From NCBI RefSeq assembly GCF_042186555.1, contig NC_133328.1, positions 358,297,323 through 358,361,322 of the forward strand: a stretch of DNA of 64,000 nucleotides, given 5' to 3'. The position numbers were made by a program, and so were the translations under genes. The notes below the pieces were generated by a model. The model was given only the letters and a program-made list of their open reading frames with translations, was not told the DNA's origin and ran no database searches. Within the stretch, counting starts at the first letter, position 1, and each line of letters opens with the position of its first letter. This DNA is from Aquarana catesbeiana (taxonomy: Eukaryota > Chordata > Amphibia > Anura > Ranidae). This document shows positions 34,540 to 45,919 of this stretch, piece after piece.

Positions 34540-36594
34540 TGGGGCTACCCCAAAGCACCCTCCCCATGTTGAGGGCATGTGGACTGGTACAGTTCAGGGG
34601 GGTGCTCTCTCGTCCCCCCTCTTTTCCTGTGGCCTGCCAGGTTGCGTGCTCGGATAAGGGTCTGGTATGGATTTTGGGGGGGACCCCTACGCCATTTTTT
34701 ATAAAATTTTGGCGCAGGGTTCCCCTTAAAATCCATACCAGACTTGAGGTCTGGTATGGATTTTAGGGGGACCCCCACATTTTTCTTTTTAATTTGGGGT
34801 AGCCCCGCAAAGCGCCTTGTCCCCATGTTGATGGGGACAAGGGCCTCATCCCCACAACCCTTGCCTGGTGGTTGTGAGGGTCTGCAGGTGGGGGGTTATC
34901 GGAATCTGGAAGCCCCCTTTAACAAGGGGACAACCAGATCCCTGCCCCCTGTGTGAAATGTACCCCTACCATTTCACAAAAAAGTGTCGAAATGTTAAAA
35001 ACGAGAAGACACAGCTTGGGGACAAGTCCTTTATTAAAAAATAAAAATGTCCCATGATGTCCATTCATCTTCTTCACGCCGTGACGGACCGAAAAAAAAA
35101 ATCTGCCACTGATCCTCCTCTGTGGGAGGATCCTGCCATGTGATGCTTCTTTGCTGATGACAGTTCTTATATAACTGAGGGCGGGGCCATCTGGTGACGT
35201 ACCCAGGTGACCCTGCCCCCTCTGACGCCATGGGGAAGCCATGGGAAAGTCCCCGTTTGACATATTTTGACACTTTTTTGTGAAATGGTAGGGGTACATT
35301 TTACACAGGAGGGAGGCTGGGATCTGGGGGTCCCCTTGTTAAAGGGGGCATCCAGATTTCAATAAGCCCCCCACCCACAGACCCCCACAACCACCGGGCA
35401 AGGGTTGTGGGGATGAGGCCCTTGTCCCCATCAACATGAGGACAAGGTGCTTTGAGGGCTAGGTAGTGAGGAGTGAAATCAAAAATTTACGACCTTAGAA
35501 ATCCTGAAGGCGGTGCTTGGTTTTCAGGCCTTGTACGCGTCTAGGCTCCCAAGAAGTCCCACACATGTGGTATCCCCGTACTCAGGAGAAGCAGCAGAAT
35601 ATATTTTGGGGTGCAATTCCACATATGCCCATGGTATGTTTGAGCAATTTATCATTTAGTGACAACTTTGTTTTGGGGCTACCCCAAAGCACCCTCCCCA
35701 TGTTGAGGGCATGTGGACTGGTACAGTTCAGGGGGGCGCTCTCTCGTCCCCCCTCTTTTCCTGTGGCCTGCCAGGTTGCGTGCTCGAATAAGGGTCTGGT
35801 ATGGATTTTGGGGGGGACCCCTAAGCCATTTTTTATAAAATTTTGGTGCAGGGTTCCCCTTTAAATCCATACCAGACTTGGGGTCTGGTATGGATTTTAG
35901 GGGGACCCCCACATTTTTTTTTTAATTTGGGGTAGCCCCGCAAAGCGCCTTGTCCCCATGTTGATGGGGACAAGGGCCTCATCCCCACAACCCTTGACTG
36001 GTGGTTGTGGGGGTCTGCAGGCGGGGGGTTATTGGAATCTGGAAGCCCCCTTTAACAAGGGGACAACCAGATCCCTGCCCCCCGTGTGAAATGTACCCCT
36101 ACCATTTCACAAAAAAGTGTCAAAATGTTAAAAACAAGAAGACACAGCTTGGGGACAAGTCCTTTATTAAAAAATAAAAATGTCCCACGATGTCCATTCA
36201 TCTTCTTCACGTCGTGACGGACCGAAAAAAAAAAAATCTGCCACCGATCCTCCTCTATGGGAGGCTCCCGCCATGTGATGCTTCTTTGCTGATGACAGTT
36301 CTTATATAACTGAGGGCGGGGCCATCTGGTGACGTACCCAGGTGACCCTGCCCCCCTCTGACGCCATGGGGAAGCCATGGGAAAGTCCCCATTTGACACA
36401 TTTTGACACTTTTTTGTGAAATGGTAGGGGTACATTTTACACAGGAGGGAGGCTGGGATCTGGGGGTCCCCTTGTTAAAGGGGGCATCCAGATTCCAATA
36501 AGCCCCCCGCCCACAGACCTCCACAACCACTGGGCAAGGGTTGTGGGGATGAGGCCCTTGTCCCCATCAACATGAGGACAAGGTGCTTTGGGGG
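34327..36594. repeat. 1.13-kb tandem duplication joining piggyBac tail to foldback sequence
   Basis: 34327-35460 and 35461-36594 are near-identical. Each starts AGGTAGTGAGGAGTGAAATC (piggyBac tail), passes the same junction (GACAACTTTGTTTTGGGGC), and contains a small complete foldback (right-arm CTGGTATGG block, left-arm block, tip with CCATGGGGAAGCCATGG, right-arm block). Each ends GACAAGGTGCTTTG. The junction being duplicated shows that the piggyBac/foldback fusion came before the tandem duplication. Confidence 0.85.
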
Positions 36595-37423
36595 CTACCC
36601 CAAAGCACCCTCCCCATGTTGAGGGCATGTGGACTGGTACGGTTCAGGGGGGGCCCCCTCTTTTCTGCCAGGTTGCGTGCTCAGATAAGGGTCTGGTATG
36701 GATTTTGGGGGGACCCCTACGCCATTTAAAAAAAAAATTGGCGCAGGGTTCCCCTTAAAATCCATACCAGACCTAAAGGGTCTGGTATGGATTTTAGGGG
36801 GGCCCCCACAATTTTTTTTTTTTAAATTTTGGTTCGGGGTTCCCCTTAATATTCATACTAGACCCAAAGGGCCTGGTAATGGACTGGGGGGGATCCCATG
36901 CTCTTTTTTTCAATGAGTTTTATCTATATTGCCAAGACCCAACAATTCATTACAGACGCAATCAGTTTTAAATGACAATTTTTCCTTTAGAAATGTCATT
37001 TTGCTGTGGTACTGTTCTAAACACAGAAAACATGCGCCACTTTACAGGCATACTATAGACACCCCCCAGGCACAATATTTAAAGGAGTATTTCATTTTTA
37101 TTGTTTCACTTTAAGCAATAAAAAAATCACTGCTCCCGAAAAAACGTCCGTTTAAAAAAAAAAAAATTGCATTGATACATGTCCCCTGATTTAGGACCCG
37201 GGTCCCCAAACACTTTTTATGACAGTAACTTGCATATAAGCCTTTAAAATGAGCACTTTTGATTTTTCATGTTAGTGTCCCATAGACTTTAACGGTGTTC
37301 CTGTGGCTTTCGAATTTGCCCCGAACGCCGCATATTGTTCGTTGTTCACAGAACATTCAAACAACCAAAGTTCGGGCCGAACTTATGCTCGGGCCGAACC
37401 GTTCGCCCATCCCTAATCTTTAC

Positions 37424-38013
37424 AAAGAAATTAGTTCTATTGTTTCTCTTGCTGGGTTGATTAATAACTGATTGGAGATCACTTCCCCCATCTCACTGAT
37501 AGGGCAGCTATCAGTCAGCTTCCAAAAATATTGTATGTTTGTCATCCTTTTTAAAGTTTATGTGCCTCATGACACTGCTATCTTTATCTTCTGCCATTTT
37601 TCCTTTCAGAAGCTTTTTTATGGTTGTATTTCTCATTCAACTATATGATTTGTGTTGAGGATTTGTGACTCATCCTGACAAGTGAAGTGCAGTATTTCAT
37701 ATTTCTACATTTGATATTTTTATTGCTATAGGACAAATGTCAAATATGTCTTTGATGTCTAACATTAGAGTTCAGCTGTTCACAAAAAGACATAATAAAC
37801 ATGTATTGCATTATACTTGAGCATTTTTTTTCACCCCAGAGAAACTTTTAACCATTGGCCTAAAATAATTTTAGCTCATATTTACCCTCAGCTTTCAGCT
37901 ACAAAACTAACCAAGTCAAAATATTGCTGTACTAATTCTTCATCACAATATACTGTATGCTTGTTTCTTTGCAAGCTGGACACCACACACTGTTGCACAT
38001 GGTACTTAAATAG
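37424..38013. other. AT-rich host spacer between two large composites
   Basis: No gene. It lies between the foldback target duplication (37416-37423) and the hAT target duplication (TTAAATAG, 38006-38013). Confidence 0.4.
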
Positions 38014-38208
38014 CAGAGGCGTATCTAGTGAAAATGGCACCTATGGCAAGAACTGAAACTATGCCCCTGTCAAAACATTTGAAACCCGTCTTTCAGATAA
38101 CCTTAACAAAAAAAAACAGCTAACAAAAAAAGTAGAACTCTTTAATCTTCCAATTAACAAATTATGGATTGGTACTACATAAAAATTACAACTGCACCTT
38201 CCTTTCTT

Positions 38209-39545
38209 TCACTGAAACTGGTCTATGATGTACTCAAAGTCAGTTTTTTCTGTTTCTTCTCTTTCTACACTCAGCAGATCAAGATCACAGAGTCTGTCTT
38301 GACCCATGGAGGCTCTCAAATATGAAAGTATTAGTTTTAACTTGCTAAATGATCTCTCAGAGCTGGCGATGAAAACTGCAATAGTTAGCATTATCTGAAT
38401 AGCAGTGCGAAGAGTGGGGAAAACACTCTCATCTCCATATTGAACAATAAATTCGAGAAGCTCTTTAGGTTTTGATATTTTCATGTTGGCCCGACTTAAT
38501 AGCAACATTCTGCAATCCAAAATTTCTTCATATAGCTACTGTCCATCAACATCAGAACTGCAGAATTCGCCCAAATGTACACACTTCTTTTTTAGGTCAT
38601 TATTGTAGGCGCCGTAACACAGTCCCTCGACATCGAGAAGGAACCCAAACTTGGCGTCAGTGTCATGCAAACGGGTGAACCTTTCATCCATTTCTCTGTG
38701 AAGACAGTCGAGTGTTCCCTTCATGACTCTTTCCATCTCCTCCTTGGCTGATAACCCAGCATCTCTTGAGTTCTCACCAGGCATTTGTTTCTTTCATCTC
38801 TGACGTCTTTCAACTTCAATATTCCAGTCTTGACAGAGACTGGATCCTTCTTCGAGTGACTCACTGACTAACACTTCTCTATCATTATCAAAATGATCTT
38901 TAAAATCCAGGGCAGCATCATGGAAGTTAATGCTAGGATCCTGCAGCCTCTTTTGAATACGGTCAATGCGAATGAGTACTTTGTTCCAAAATCCTAGCAA
39001 AGTCAGAAAATAGTAACTCAACATGCGGTTATACAACTGTCTTGCATCACTTCTTGTTTCACTGGTCTTGTTTTCATTGTCTGTCATGTCCTGGAGAATT
39101 TGAACTATCTCCTCAAAGTAGTTGTTGATGGGCTTCACTGTTTCTGTCCTTGCACTCCACCTTGTTTCGGACTCTGACTTAAGAACCACAGGCACGACGT
39201 TTTTGAGTTTTTCCCAGCGCTGTGTTGAAAGAGAGAAGAACACATAGAGAGCTTCGATGGTGCCAAAAAATGTGACCATCATTGTATCCTGCTTGGCTGC
39301 ATGTACGCCCACCAAGTTGAGAGAGTGATTGTTGCAATTCACAAACACTGCCAGGTTGTTTCTCTCACTTATTCTTTGATGAACACCACTTTTGTGTCCA
39401 GCCATCACAGCAGCGTTGTCATATCACTGTGACTGACAATCTTGTAGCTCCATTCCATCCTTCTCTAGCTGTTTCAAGATGTCTTCAACCAAGCTCTCAG
39501 CATCCTTCTGGCTTATCTGTATAAATCCAAGGAAGGACTCTCTAA
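38209..39545 (-). pseudogene. hAT transposase (ZMYM1/DUF4371 type), C-terminal half with three in-frame stops
   Basis: One continuous minus-strand frame runs from 39545 to 38209 and is broken only by stops near 39421, 38791 and 38533. It reads FIQISQKDAESLVEDILKQL, DCQSQ*YDNAAVMAGHKSGV (the hAT motif that normally reads GQGYDN; the Gly codon is now TGA), VNCNNHSLNLVG, SETRWSARTE and QKRLQDPSINFHDAA. It ends with the dimerisation block IASSERSFSKLKLILSYLRA followed by SMGQDRLCDLDLLS. This order matches hAT transposases of the ZMYM1-like group. The 5' side stops at the Harbinger insertion (TAA at 39549). Function is lost. Confidence 0.85.
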
Positions 39546-40581
39546 CACTAATGCCCCATACACACGGTCGGATTTTCCGATGGAAAATGTCCGATTGGAT
39601 CGTGTTGTCGGACATTCCGACCGAGTGTGGGCTCCATCGGACATTTTCCATCGGATTTTCCGACACACAAAATATGAGAGCAGACTATAAAATTTTCCGA
39701 CAACAAAATCCAATCGCATCAATTCCGACCGTGTGTGGCCTGTTCCGAGGCACAAAGTGCCACGCATGCTCAGAAGAAATTCCGAGACGGAACAGCTCGG
39801 TCGGGTAAAATTAGCGTTCGGAATGGATACAGCACTTTCGTCACGCTGCAATGTTAAAAATGGTTTAATACAGCACACTCTCTTCTTCTTTATAATGTGA
39901 GAAGAATGAAGTAGTTTTGCTACTCATATTCACACAGACTTCTCACAAACTTCTTTCTTTACTATTTATCGGGATTCCCTCAATATATTTTGATTTGTCA
40001 CATCTGACAACATTATTTTTGTGTTGTTTTTTTTTTGGTTTTAGGGCAGATTTTTTTTTTTTGGTTTGTCTTTTTTTCAAGGCTGATCTTTGTTTTATTG
40101 TATTTTAATTTTTACTCCAGAATATTTTTGTGTGTGTTTTGTGTGTCAAGTTACCACAACACCATTGATATGTTGTTATATTTAATCTGTAGGAGATTGT
40201 TTGGTGTTGTTGTCTCTTGTTAATTTCACATTGTACTTTCGAAATGTACCTGAATCCTCACTAACAAACTGTCCTTTTTGGATAAAAACACACATAGGAG
40301 AGTATAATTTTCCCAAAAAATTCATTTATTAAGGGCTCACAACTAAACAAAGAGGGAGGCAACGCTGGAGAAACAGCAGAAATGGGTGAAGCCTTGGACC
40401 CCCAGGGCACACATCAACTATTTTCAAGCAAAATTGGTGGCCTGAGGAGTCCATATGTAAGGGAGTGCAGTCTGGTCCAGAAGTCCCATAGATCCAGAAA
40501 GCAGCAGATGACATCTGTGCCTCAGGCTGTGGTCATACAAGAGACTGCAGCTTTTGTCAGACCAGACTGAACCCAGGGCCA

Positions 40582-41967
40582 TCACTCTCTGGTCTTCCTT
40601 CCACGGTTCCTTCCACGCTGTGGCTCTGGTGGTGGAGTTGTGGCAGCAGGAGGAGGAGGATGGTCCAACTCAATCACGTCGGTCTTGGGTGTGATTTCGC
40701 CACTCACCCCCTTAGTTAAGACTTTATAAATAAGTTGCTCACACATGAGGCATTGACCCCCCTGCATGCCCTGCAGTTTTGTGGCAGCCATGCAGGCAAA
40801 GGCCTCTTCAGGAGTGGGTAAGGCTCTGAGGGACGCAGAAGCCTCCTGAATAAGCCTGAGCGCAGAATCCTGAACGTGACTCCCCTTCCTGGGTCTTTTG
40901 TATGGAAGGCGGAGGGGAGGAACCTGCGATTCTGTCAGGCTGCGACTGGTCCCAGGCTTCTCCTGGCTGACACTTAGCCCCTCCTCCTCCTGGCTGCCAC
41001 TAACCCCCGCCTCCTCCTGGCTGCCACATTCCACAGCCTCCTCCTGGCTGAGGTCTTCCTGTGTATGAAAAAGGGACATTGTTTTAGTTTTTTTAGTCAT
41101 CAATCACACACAATTTTCACCTCCTGACTGTTGCAAATTGAATGTGAACAAATATAACAGACTATCATTCTGAGCCCAGCATTTTTCTTTCTTGTCCCAA
41201 TTTTGGGTGCCCACTACTGTCTATTGATATGTCAAACACTTTTTTCAATCAGCAATTGATGATCAATAATAACATCTAGTAAAGATCATTTCTTTATTGA
41301 CAAGAAATCTGTAGAACGGTGGTTCTCAACTCCGGTCCTCAGGACCCACCAACAGGCCAGGTTTGCAAGATAACTGAAATGCATCCCAGGTGATATCATT
41401 CGCTGCTCAGTGATTGCAGTATTCTAGTCTACATCTCCCCAAAGTAATACATAAAACCTGGCCTGTTAGTGGGTCCTGAGGACAGGAGTTGAGAACCACT
41501 GCTGTAGAAGAATGCTATACCTGACTCCAGCTGGGCTCCTCCACTTCTTCCTGGCTGGAAGACCCAGGTTGCACATCGGAAGCCTCAGCTGGGGTGGAAG
41601 GAAGAGTGGAAGGAAGAGTGGAGAGGGATTCCCTGACTTCAGTGTGGTCTGACAGAAATCTCAGTCTCTCATAGTACCACAGCCTGGGGACATATAAACG
41701 TCATCTGATGCAGCTCCGGATCTCTGGGAATCCGTGACCTTCTTGCGCTCCCTTAGATAAGTGCTCCTCAGGCCAGAAAATTTTGGTTTTTAAAGGGATG
41801 GTTGCTGTGGGGACCACCAGCGTCATCAACTCCAGCAGTTTCTCCAGCGCTGCCTGCCTCTTTTGTTTATTATTATAATGGGGATGTCTCACCTGCCACA
41901 GACAGGGCAGCTCCCTGTACTTGTCTATGAACAGGGGGAGGAAGTTGTGGTCATTGAAGCCATCCAT
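40582..41967 (-). pseudogene. MADF-domain protein of the Harbinger element, three exons, frameshifted
   Basis: The start is at ATG 41967: MDGFNDHNFLPLFIDKYREL, then PCLWQVRHPHYNNKQKRQAA, a MADF/SANT-like DNA-binding domain (residues about 5-60). An upstream non-coding exon is suggested by a donor near 42082 and an acceptor (TTGCAG) just before the ATG exon. Frameshifts near 41,785 and 41,700 disturb the domain end; downstream the frame continues as STPAEASDVQPGSSSQEEVE to a donor at 41520 (CAG/GTATAG). The last exon (41058-40582) has a Ser-Gln-Glu-Glu repeat (GSQEEAGVSGSQEEEG), a basic RLPYKRPRKGS and an Arg-rich tail. A hAT MITE lies in the intron. It probably served as a DNA-binding helper; it is now broken. 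Confidence 0.75.
41317..41501. mobile_element. 185-bp hAT MITE with perfect 8-bp target duplication
   Basis: The ends GGTGGTTCTCAACTCCGGTC and GGAGTTGAGAACCACTG are inverted repeats. CTGTAGAA flanks both sides exactly (41309-41316 and 41502-41509). It lies in the MADF-gene intron of the Harbinger, so it jumped in after that element. Confidence 0.9.
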
Positions 41968-42257
41968 TTTCTCTGCAAGACACAACACAAGAAAAACCCT
42001 AAGGTCTGGCCAAACTCTCCTAATCTTGTTACAATATAGGCTTCAATTTCGAAGCAGTATAGGCCCAAGTTTAGATCTTACCTTCGTTATCACGATCGGC
42101 GCCTCTGATGCTCCTTCCTCCACTCACAGATGGTACGTAATACGCACGCGTGTTATGCTTTATACACACTGCGCATGCGTGTAACTCTGCCCGCCCCTGA
42201 CGTTCTTTCTAGTCTATTCCCCGCCCCTTTTTGTTCTGCGCAGTGGGGGAAGAGCAC
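41968..42257. promoter_or_regulatory. Bidirectional promoter between MADF and Myb/SANT genes
   Basis: Two start codons point away from each other 290 bp apart. Between them lie CTGCGCATGCGTG (42168-42180, a strong NRF1-type palindrome), CGTACG-like and CACGCGTG elements just upstream, two GC boxes (CCCGCCCC at about 42190 and CCCCGCCCC at about 42220), and TGACGTTC (CRE-like half site). There is no TATA box. On the minus side a 5' exon donor (GAAG/GTAAGA) lies near 42082, so the MADF transcript probably starts around 42,100. The arrangement is typical of CpG-type divergent promoters. Confidence 0.6.
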
Positions 42258-43566
42258 ATGGCAGATACACAGCAGGTGCATGCTAATTACAGCAACGAGG
42301 AGGAGGAGGAGGAAAGCCCGGATCCGGAAACGTCCCGATCCAGAAGGAGATTTAAGGCCTCAAATCTGTCCTTTGGTGAGATGTTGGAGATGGTCGACAT
42401 CCTGAAGAGGGCCGACTATGATGGAAAGTATGGACCTTACCCCAACCTCAATGTCCGAAAGGCCAAGATCATGGCGAAAGTGGTCAAAAGTCTGCACCAG
42501 AATTTCGGGGTACGACGATTGAAAGATCAGCTCAGGAAGCGGTGGTCGGACCTCAAATTAGGAGAACATGAGCAGTACAAAAAGATCCGGAGAGTGCTGC
42601 AAAAAAGTAAGTAGTTGTCCTGTGTTCCTATTCTTTTTGTGTTTATTACGTTCGTGCTGCTCCATGTGCTTTTCTTAAAAGTGTACATTTTAAAATGGCA
42701 ACTTTCATGTTCATGGGCACATTATTCGTTCGTATCAAACATTTTTCTTTCGGCCTATAAAACACCATTGTTTTGGCCATATGCATTTGGCCACATTTTT
42801 TACGCCCTACTTGTATGAAACTAATTTGGTTGTGTAGATGTGTTTGTTACTAGAATGAAATGCAAACTAGATTCTGTGTAAGGAGAGGACACTGAGCAGC
42901 TGTTTTCACATCTGGACACTGGAGTCTGGGACCCCAGAACACCATTTTTATTAGGGGGGCCACACAGGTGCTCCAGTGTATACTATAGGGGTGACTCCAT
43001 CTGTGAAGCTTGTACAAAACAGGTAAAAAGTATTGCAGCTTGACAAAGGACACTGAAAATGCTACATTTTGGAACTCTGCCAAAATAGACAATTGTACCC
43101 CACTTCCAAGCAATGTTTCCTATTTATAGTTCTGCCATCAAATATCTGTGTGCTAAGTATACCATTTTTCTTTTACATAGGGGAGAAAAGACTCGGAGGA
43201 CACCCCTCATCCGAGGAGACCACAAACCCCCCACCTCGGGAAGAAGGGGAAATACCCCCAACCCAAGCAGAGCAGGAGGAGGAAGAAGATGTGGTGGATA
43301 TTGTCACCACAACAGGTGAGTGTCTGCGACCACAGGCTCAGGTAAGAGATGGATGCCGGCATATTTTTGATACCTGTTTTTGTTTGGTTTCTCTCTTTTT
43401 AGGGGATCGTGATGTTGTGGATCCAGATCCTTTCACATCAGAAAGTGCACAGATCCTGATCGGGGAGATCATGGGGTGTAATTTCGAATTGGAAAACCTC
43501 AAGAAAAACATCAATGATGTTATTCAAAAAAATAATAACATCATTGATGTTTTGGGGCGAGTTTAA
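42258..43566 (+). CDS. Myb/SANT-like DNA-binding protein of the Harbinger element, three exons
   Basis: Harbinger elements need a Myb/SANT-like partner that binds DNA and helps bring the transposase to the ends. The start is at ATG 42258 (MADTQQVHANYSNEEEEEES). Exon 1 (42258-42607) encodes the trihelix domain, with FGEMLEMVDILKRADYDGKY and VRRLKDQLRKRWSDLKLGEH. Exon 2 (43181-43315) encodes an acidic Pro/Glu-rich hinge (KRLGGHPSSE, REEGEIPPTQ, EEEEDVVDIV). Exon 3 (43403-43566) encodes DPDPFTSESAQILIGEIMGC and NNNIIDVLGRV, then stop. Splice sites are consensus (A/GTAAGT, ACATAG/G, CAG/GTGAGT, TTTTAG/G) and reading phase is kept across both introns, giving about 215 aa. No lesion is visible. A second copy of exons 2 and 3 follows. 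Confidence 0.75.
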
Positions 43567-44333
43567 AACCCCTCCAAATCCCTTTTTTTTTGTGTGCAAC
43601 AATGTTAAAAATTTTTTAACGATTTTTAGTCTGGGACCCCAGAACACCATTTTTATTAGGGGGGGCCACACAGGTGCTCCAGTGTATACTATAGGGGTGA
43701 CTCCATCTGTGAAGCTTGTACAAAACAGGTAAAAAGTATTGCAGCTTGACAAAGGACACTGAAAATGCCACATTTTGGAACTCTGCCAAAATAAACAATT
43801 GTACCCCACTTCCAAGCAATGTTTTATAATTATAGTTCTGCCATCAAATCACTGTGTGCTAAGTATAGCATTTTTGTTTGACATAGGGGAGAAAAGACTC
43901 GGAGGACACCCCTCATCCGAGGAGAACACAGACCCCCCACCTCTGGAAGAAGGTGAAATCCCACCAACCCAAGAAGAGCAGGAGGAGGAAGAAGATGTGG
44001 TGGAAATTGTCACCACAACAGGTGAGTGTCTGCGACCACAGGCTCAGGTAAGAGATGGATGCCGGCATATTTTTGATACCTTTTTTTTTGGGTTTCTCTC
44101 TTTTTAGGTGATCGTGATGTTGTGGATCCAGATCCTTTCACATCAGAAAGTGCCCAGATCCTGATCGGGGAGATCATGGGGTGTAATTTAGAATTGGAAA
44201 ACCTCAATAAAAACATCAATGATGTTATTCAAAAATATAAAAACATCATTGATGTTTTGGGGCGAGTTTAAAACCCCTTCCAATCCCTTTGTTTTTTTGT
44301 GTGCTCCAATGTTCAAAATGTTTGAAAGACTTG
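42924..44333 (+). repeat. 705-bp tandem duplication of the last two exons of the Myb/SANT gene
   Basis: Unit 1 (42924-43628) and unit 2 (43629-44333) each start GTCTGGGACCCCAGAACACC and contain an acceptor, exon 2, donor, short intron, exon 3 and stop. In unit 2 the exons are 43887-44021 and 44108-44271. All splice dinucleotides and the open frame are kept (GEKRLGGHPSSEENTDPPPL; DPDPFTSESAQILIGEIMGC; NIIDVLGRV). Splicing exon 1 to either unit would give nearly the same C-terminus, with small changes such as RE to LE and FELENLKK to LELENLNK. Confidence 0.9.
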
Positions 44334-44335
44334 TC

Positions 44336-44558
44336 GAAAAGCCAAATTTGGAGGATGCACACAGTGTGTCAGCATGTGCTATCTGCCATCACGGGAGATC
44401 AATGGACGTGTTTTGGGGGTGCAACCCCTTCCTCAATAATAAAGTAGCTGAGAGGAAGGGGTTTCTCCCCCAAAACACGTCCCTTGATCCCCCGTGATGG
44501 CAGCTAGCACATGTTGACATTGGCAAAATTGTGTGCATCTTCCAAATTTGGCTTTTCC
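44336..44558. repeat. Long hairpin between the 3' ends of the Myb/SANT and transposase genes
   Basis: The left arm (44336-44435) and right arm (about 44452-44558) are imperfect reverse complements of about 100 bp. Markers: AAGCCAAATTTGGAGGATGC against GCATCTTCCAAATTTGGCTT, and GGACGTGTTTTGGGGG against CCCCCAAAACACGTCC. The loop holds AATAATAAAG. It lies where two convergent transcripts of the element would terminate. Confidence 0.85.
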
Positions 44559-44797
44559 TGGGGTGACTTCACCCCATCTGAACGCAATATCAAACACAGT
44601 TCCTAAATACTCGTGTCTGATATTGCCTTCAAGTTCTACCAAATGTGAGCTTTCTAAGTTCAAGATTTGTGTCTTTCTTGTTGGTTTTACACATGCCTGT
44701 TTTATCTTAAATGGACATTTCTATTTTTGATAATGCCATCCCAAAAATTGTTATACAACAAACATGTTAGTTTGTTTTAAAAACATTTTCTAGAAAT

Positions 44798-45919
44798 ATG
44801 GTACTGGGAGGAAACCGTGGCAGAAATAAAAATCACCTCACAAAGAGCTCACAGGCACTCACTGCAGCTGAAGCAGCTCCAGTCACCTCACAAGATACAG
44901 CATCAGGGCGCTCTCACAGACAGAAAATGTCACAGCAAGACTCTCCATTTGAGTCAGATACAGAACAAATCCTCTCACAAACTTCTCCACAAGCCTCCTC
45001 AGTATCCCCAGTAATATTATTACAATTTGAAAAGATGCTTCATAAGGCTTTAAAACAAACCTCAGACCAAATAACAAAAAGCCTAACCAAAGAAATAAGA
45101 GAGCTGGGAAACCGCACCGCAGCCTTAGAAATAAAAATGGATGAAATTGAAATTACAACCCAAGAAAATATAACAGAATTGGAACAATTAAAAAAAGAGA
45201 ATTTAATACTTCAAACTAAGCTCGAAGATTACGAAAATAGAGCCAGACGTTCAAACTTGCGCATAAGGGGAATACCTGAAACTGTGACAGACCTGCAATC
45301 TACTATTACTGCTCTATTACAAGAACTAAAGCCAGATATCCCTATTGAACGTTTAGAACTGGACAGAGTACACAGAGCCCTCACAGCCAAAAAGAAAGAT
45401 GGACCCCCACGTGATATAATCACAAAATTTCATTATTACAGAACGAAAGAACAAATACTAATTGCTGCAAGAGAAAAAAAGGAACTTAATTTTCATGGAC
45501 ACAATTATCAAATTTTTGCTGACCTATCCCAACTTACTATTACTAAAAGACGATTCATGAAACCCCAACTAATGGAACTGCAATGCCACAACATTATGTA
45601 TCAATGGGGCTTCCCCTTTTCAGTCAGATTTAACTACCAAGGTACAATTTACAGAAGCAGATCAGCAGATGAACTACAACAAACCCTTTTAAAATTAAAT
45701 CTGACAGAACCCACAAGCAGCAACACTTCCACACGCAGAAGAATGGCATCATCTTCACCTTCAGGCAGCACCCAGAAAATTTCAGAACAAAATGGGAATC
45801 ATCATTTCACAAAAGAGGCCGTTATGCCACATCATCCATGGACCAAGAAGATTCAATGGACTGACATCCTAATTCCTCATATCTCTTCATTTATTATACT
45901 AAGAGATGGTTCTCTATAA
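44798..45919 (+). CDS. LINE ORF1 protein (L1-type, Transposase_22), 373 aa
   Basis: This is an RNA-binding chaperone that packages LINE RNA in the cytoplasm. A basic, Ser/Gln-rich N-terminus (residues 1-75) is followed by a long coiled coil at about 75-150 (heptads around LTKEIRELGNRTAALEIKMD and ENITELEQLKKENLILQTKL) for trimerisation. An RRM-like domain opens NLRIRGIPETVTDL, and the L1 C-terminal domain contains KFHYYRTKEQILIAAREK and IFADLSQLTITKRR. The last 70 residues are basic and Ser-rich. Length is close to the usual 340-400 aa. No stops or frameshifts. ATG 44798 is the first in the element, five bases from its 5' edge, and lies in GAAATATGG. Confidence 0.9.
   Translation: MVLGGNRGRNKNHLTKSSQALTAAEAAPVTSQDTASGRSHRQKMSQQDSPFESDTEQILSQTSPQASSVSPVILLQFEKMLHKALKQTSDQITKSLTKEIRELGNRTAALEIKMDEIEITTQENITELEQLKKENLILQTKLEDYENRARRSNLRIRGIPETVTDLQSTITALLQELKPDIPIERLELDRVHRALTAKKKDGPPRDIITKFHYYRTKEQILIAAREKKELNFHGHNYQIFADLSQLTITKRRFMKPQLMELQCHNIMYQWGFPFSVRFNYQGTIYRSRSADELQQTLLKLNLTEPTSSNTSTRRRMASSSPSGSTQKISEQNGNHHFTKEAVMPHHPWTKKIQWTDILIPHISSFIILRDGSL

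Larger units (their letters stand above)
27345..37415. mobile_element. Foldback hAT-like element with exact 8-bp target duplication, carrying nested elements
   Basis: The left end TAGGGATGAGCCGAACACCC starts at 27345 and the right end GTTCGCCCATCCCTA finishes at 37415. ATCTTTAC flanks both sides exactly (27337-27344 and 37416-37423). An 8-bp duplication with TAGGG...CCCTA ends fits the hAT superfamily. Only 130 bases of left arm remain before a piggyBac insertion at TTAA 27475. Foldback sequence resumes at about 34540 in right-arm orientation and runs, with internal duplications, to the true right end. No transposase of its own is seen, so it must have been moved in trans. Confidence 0.8.
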
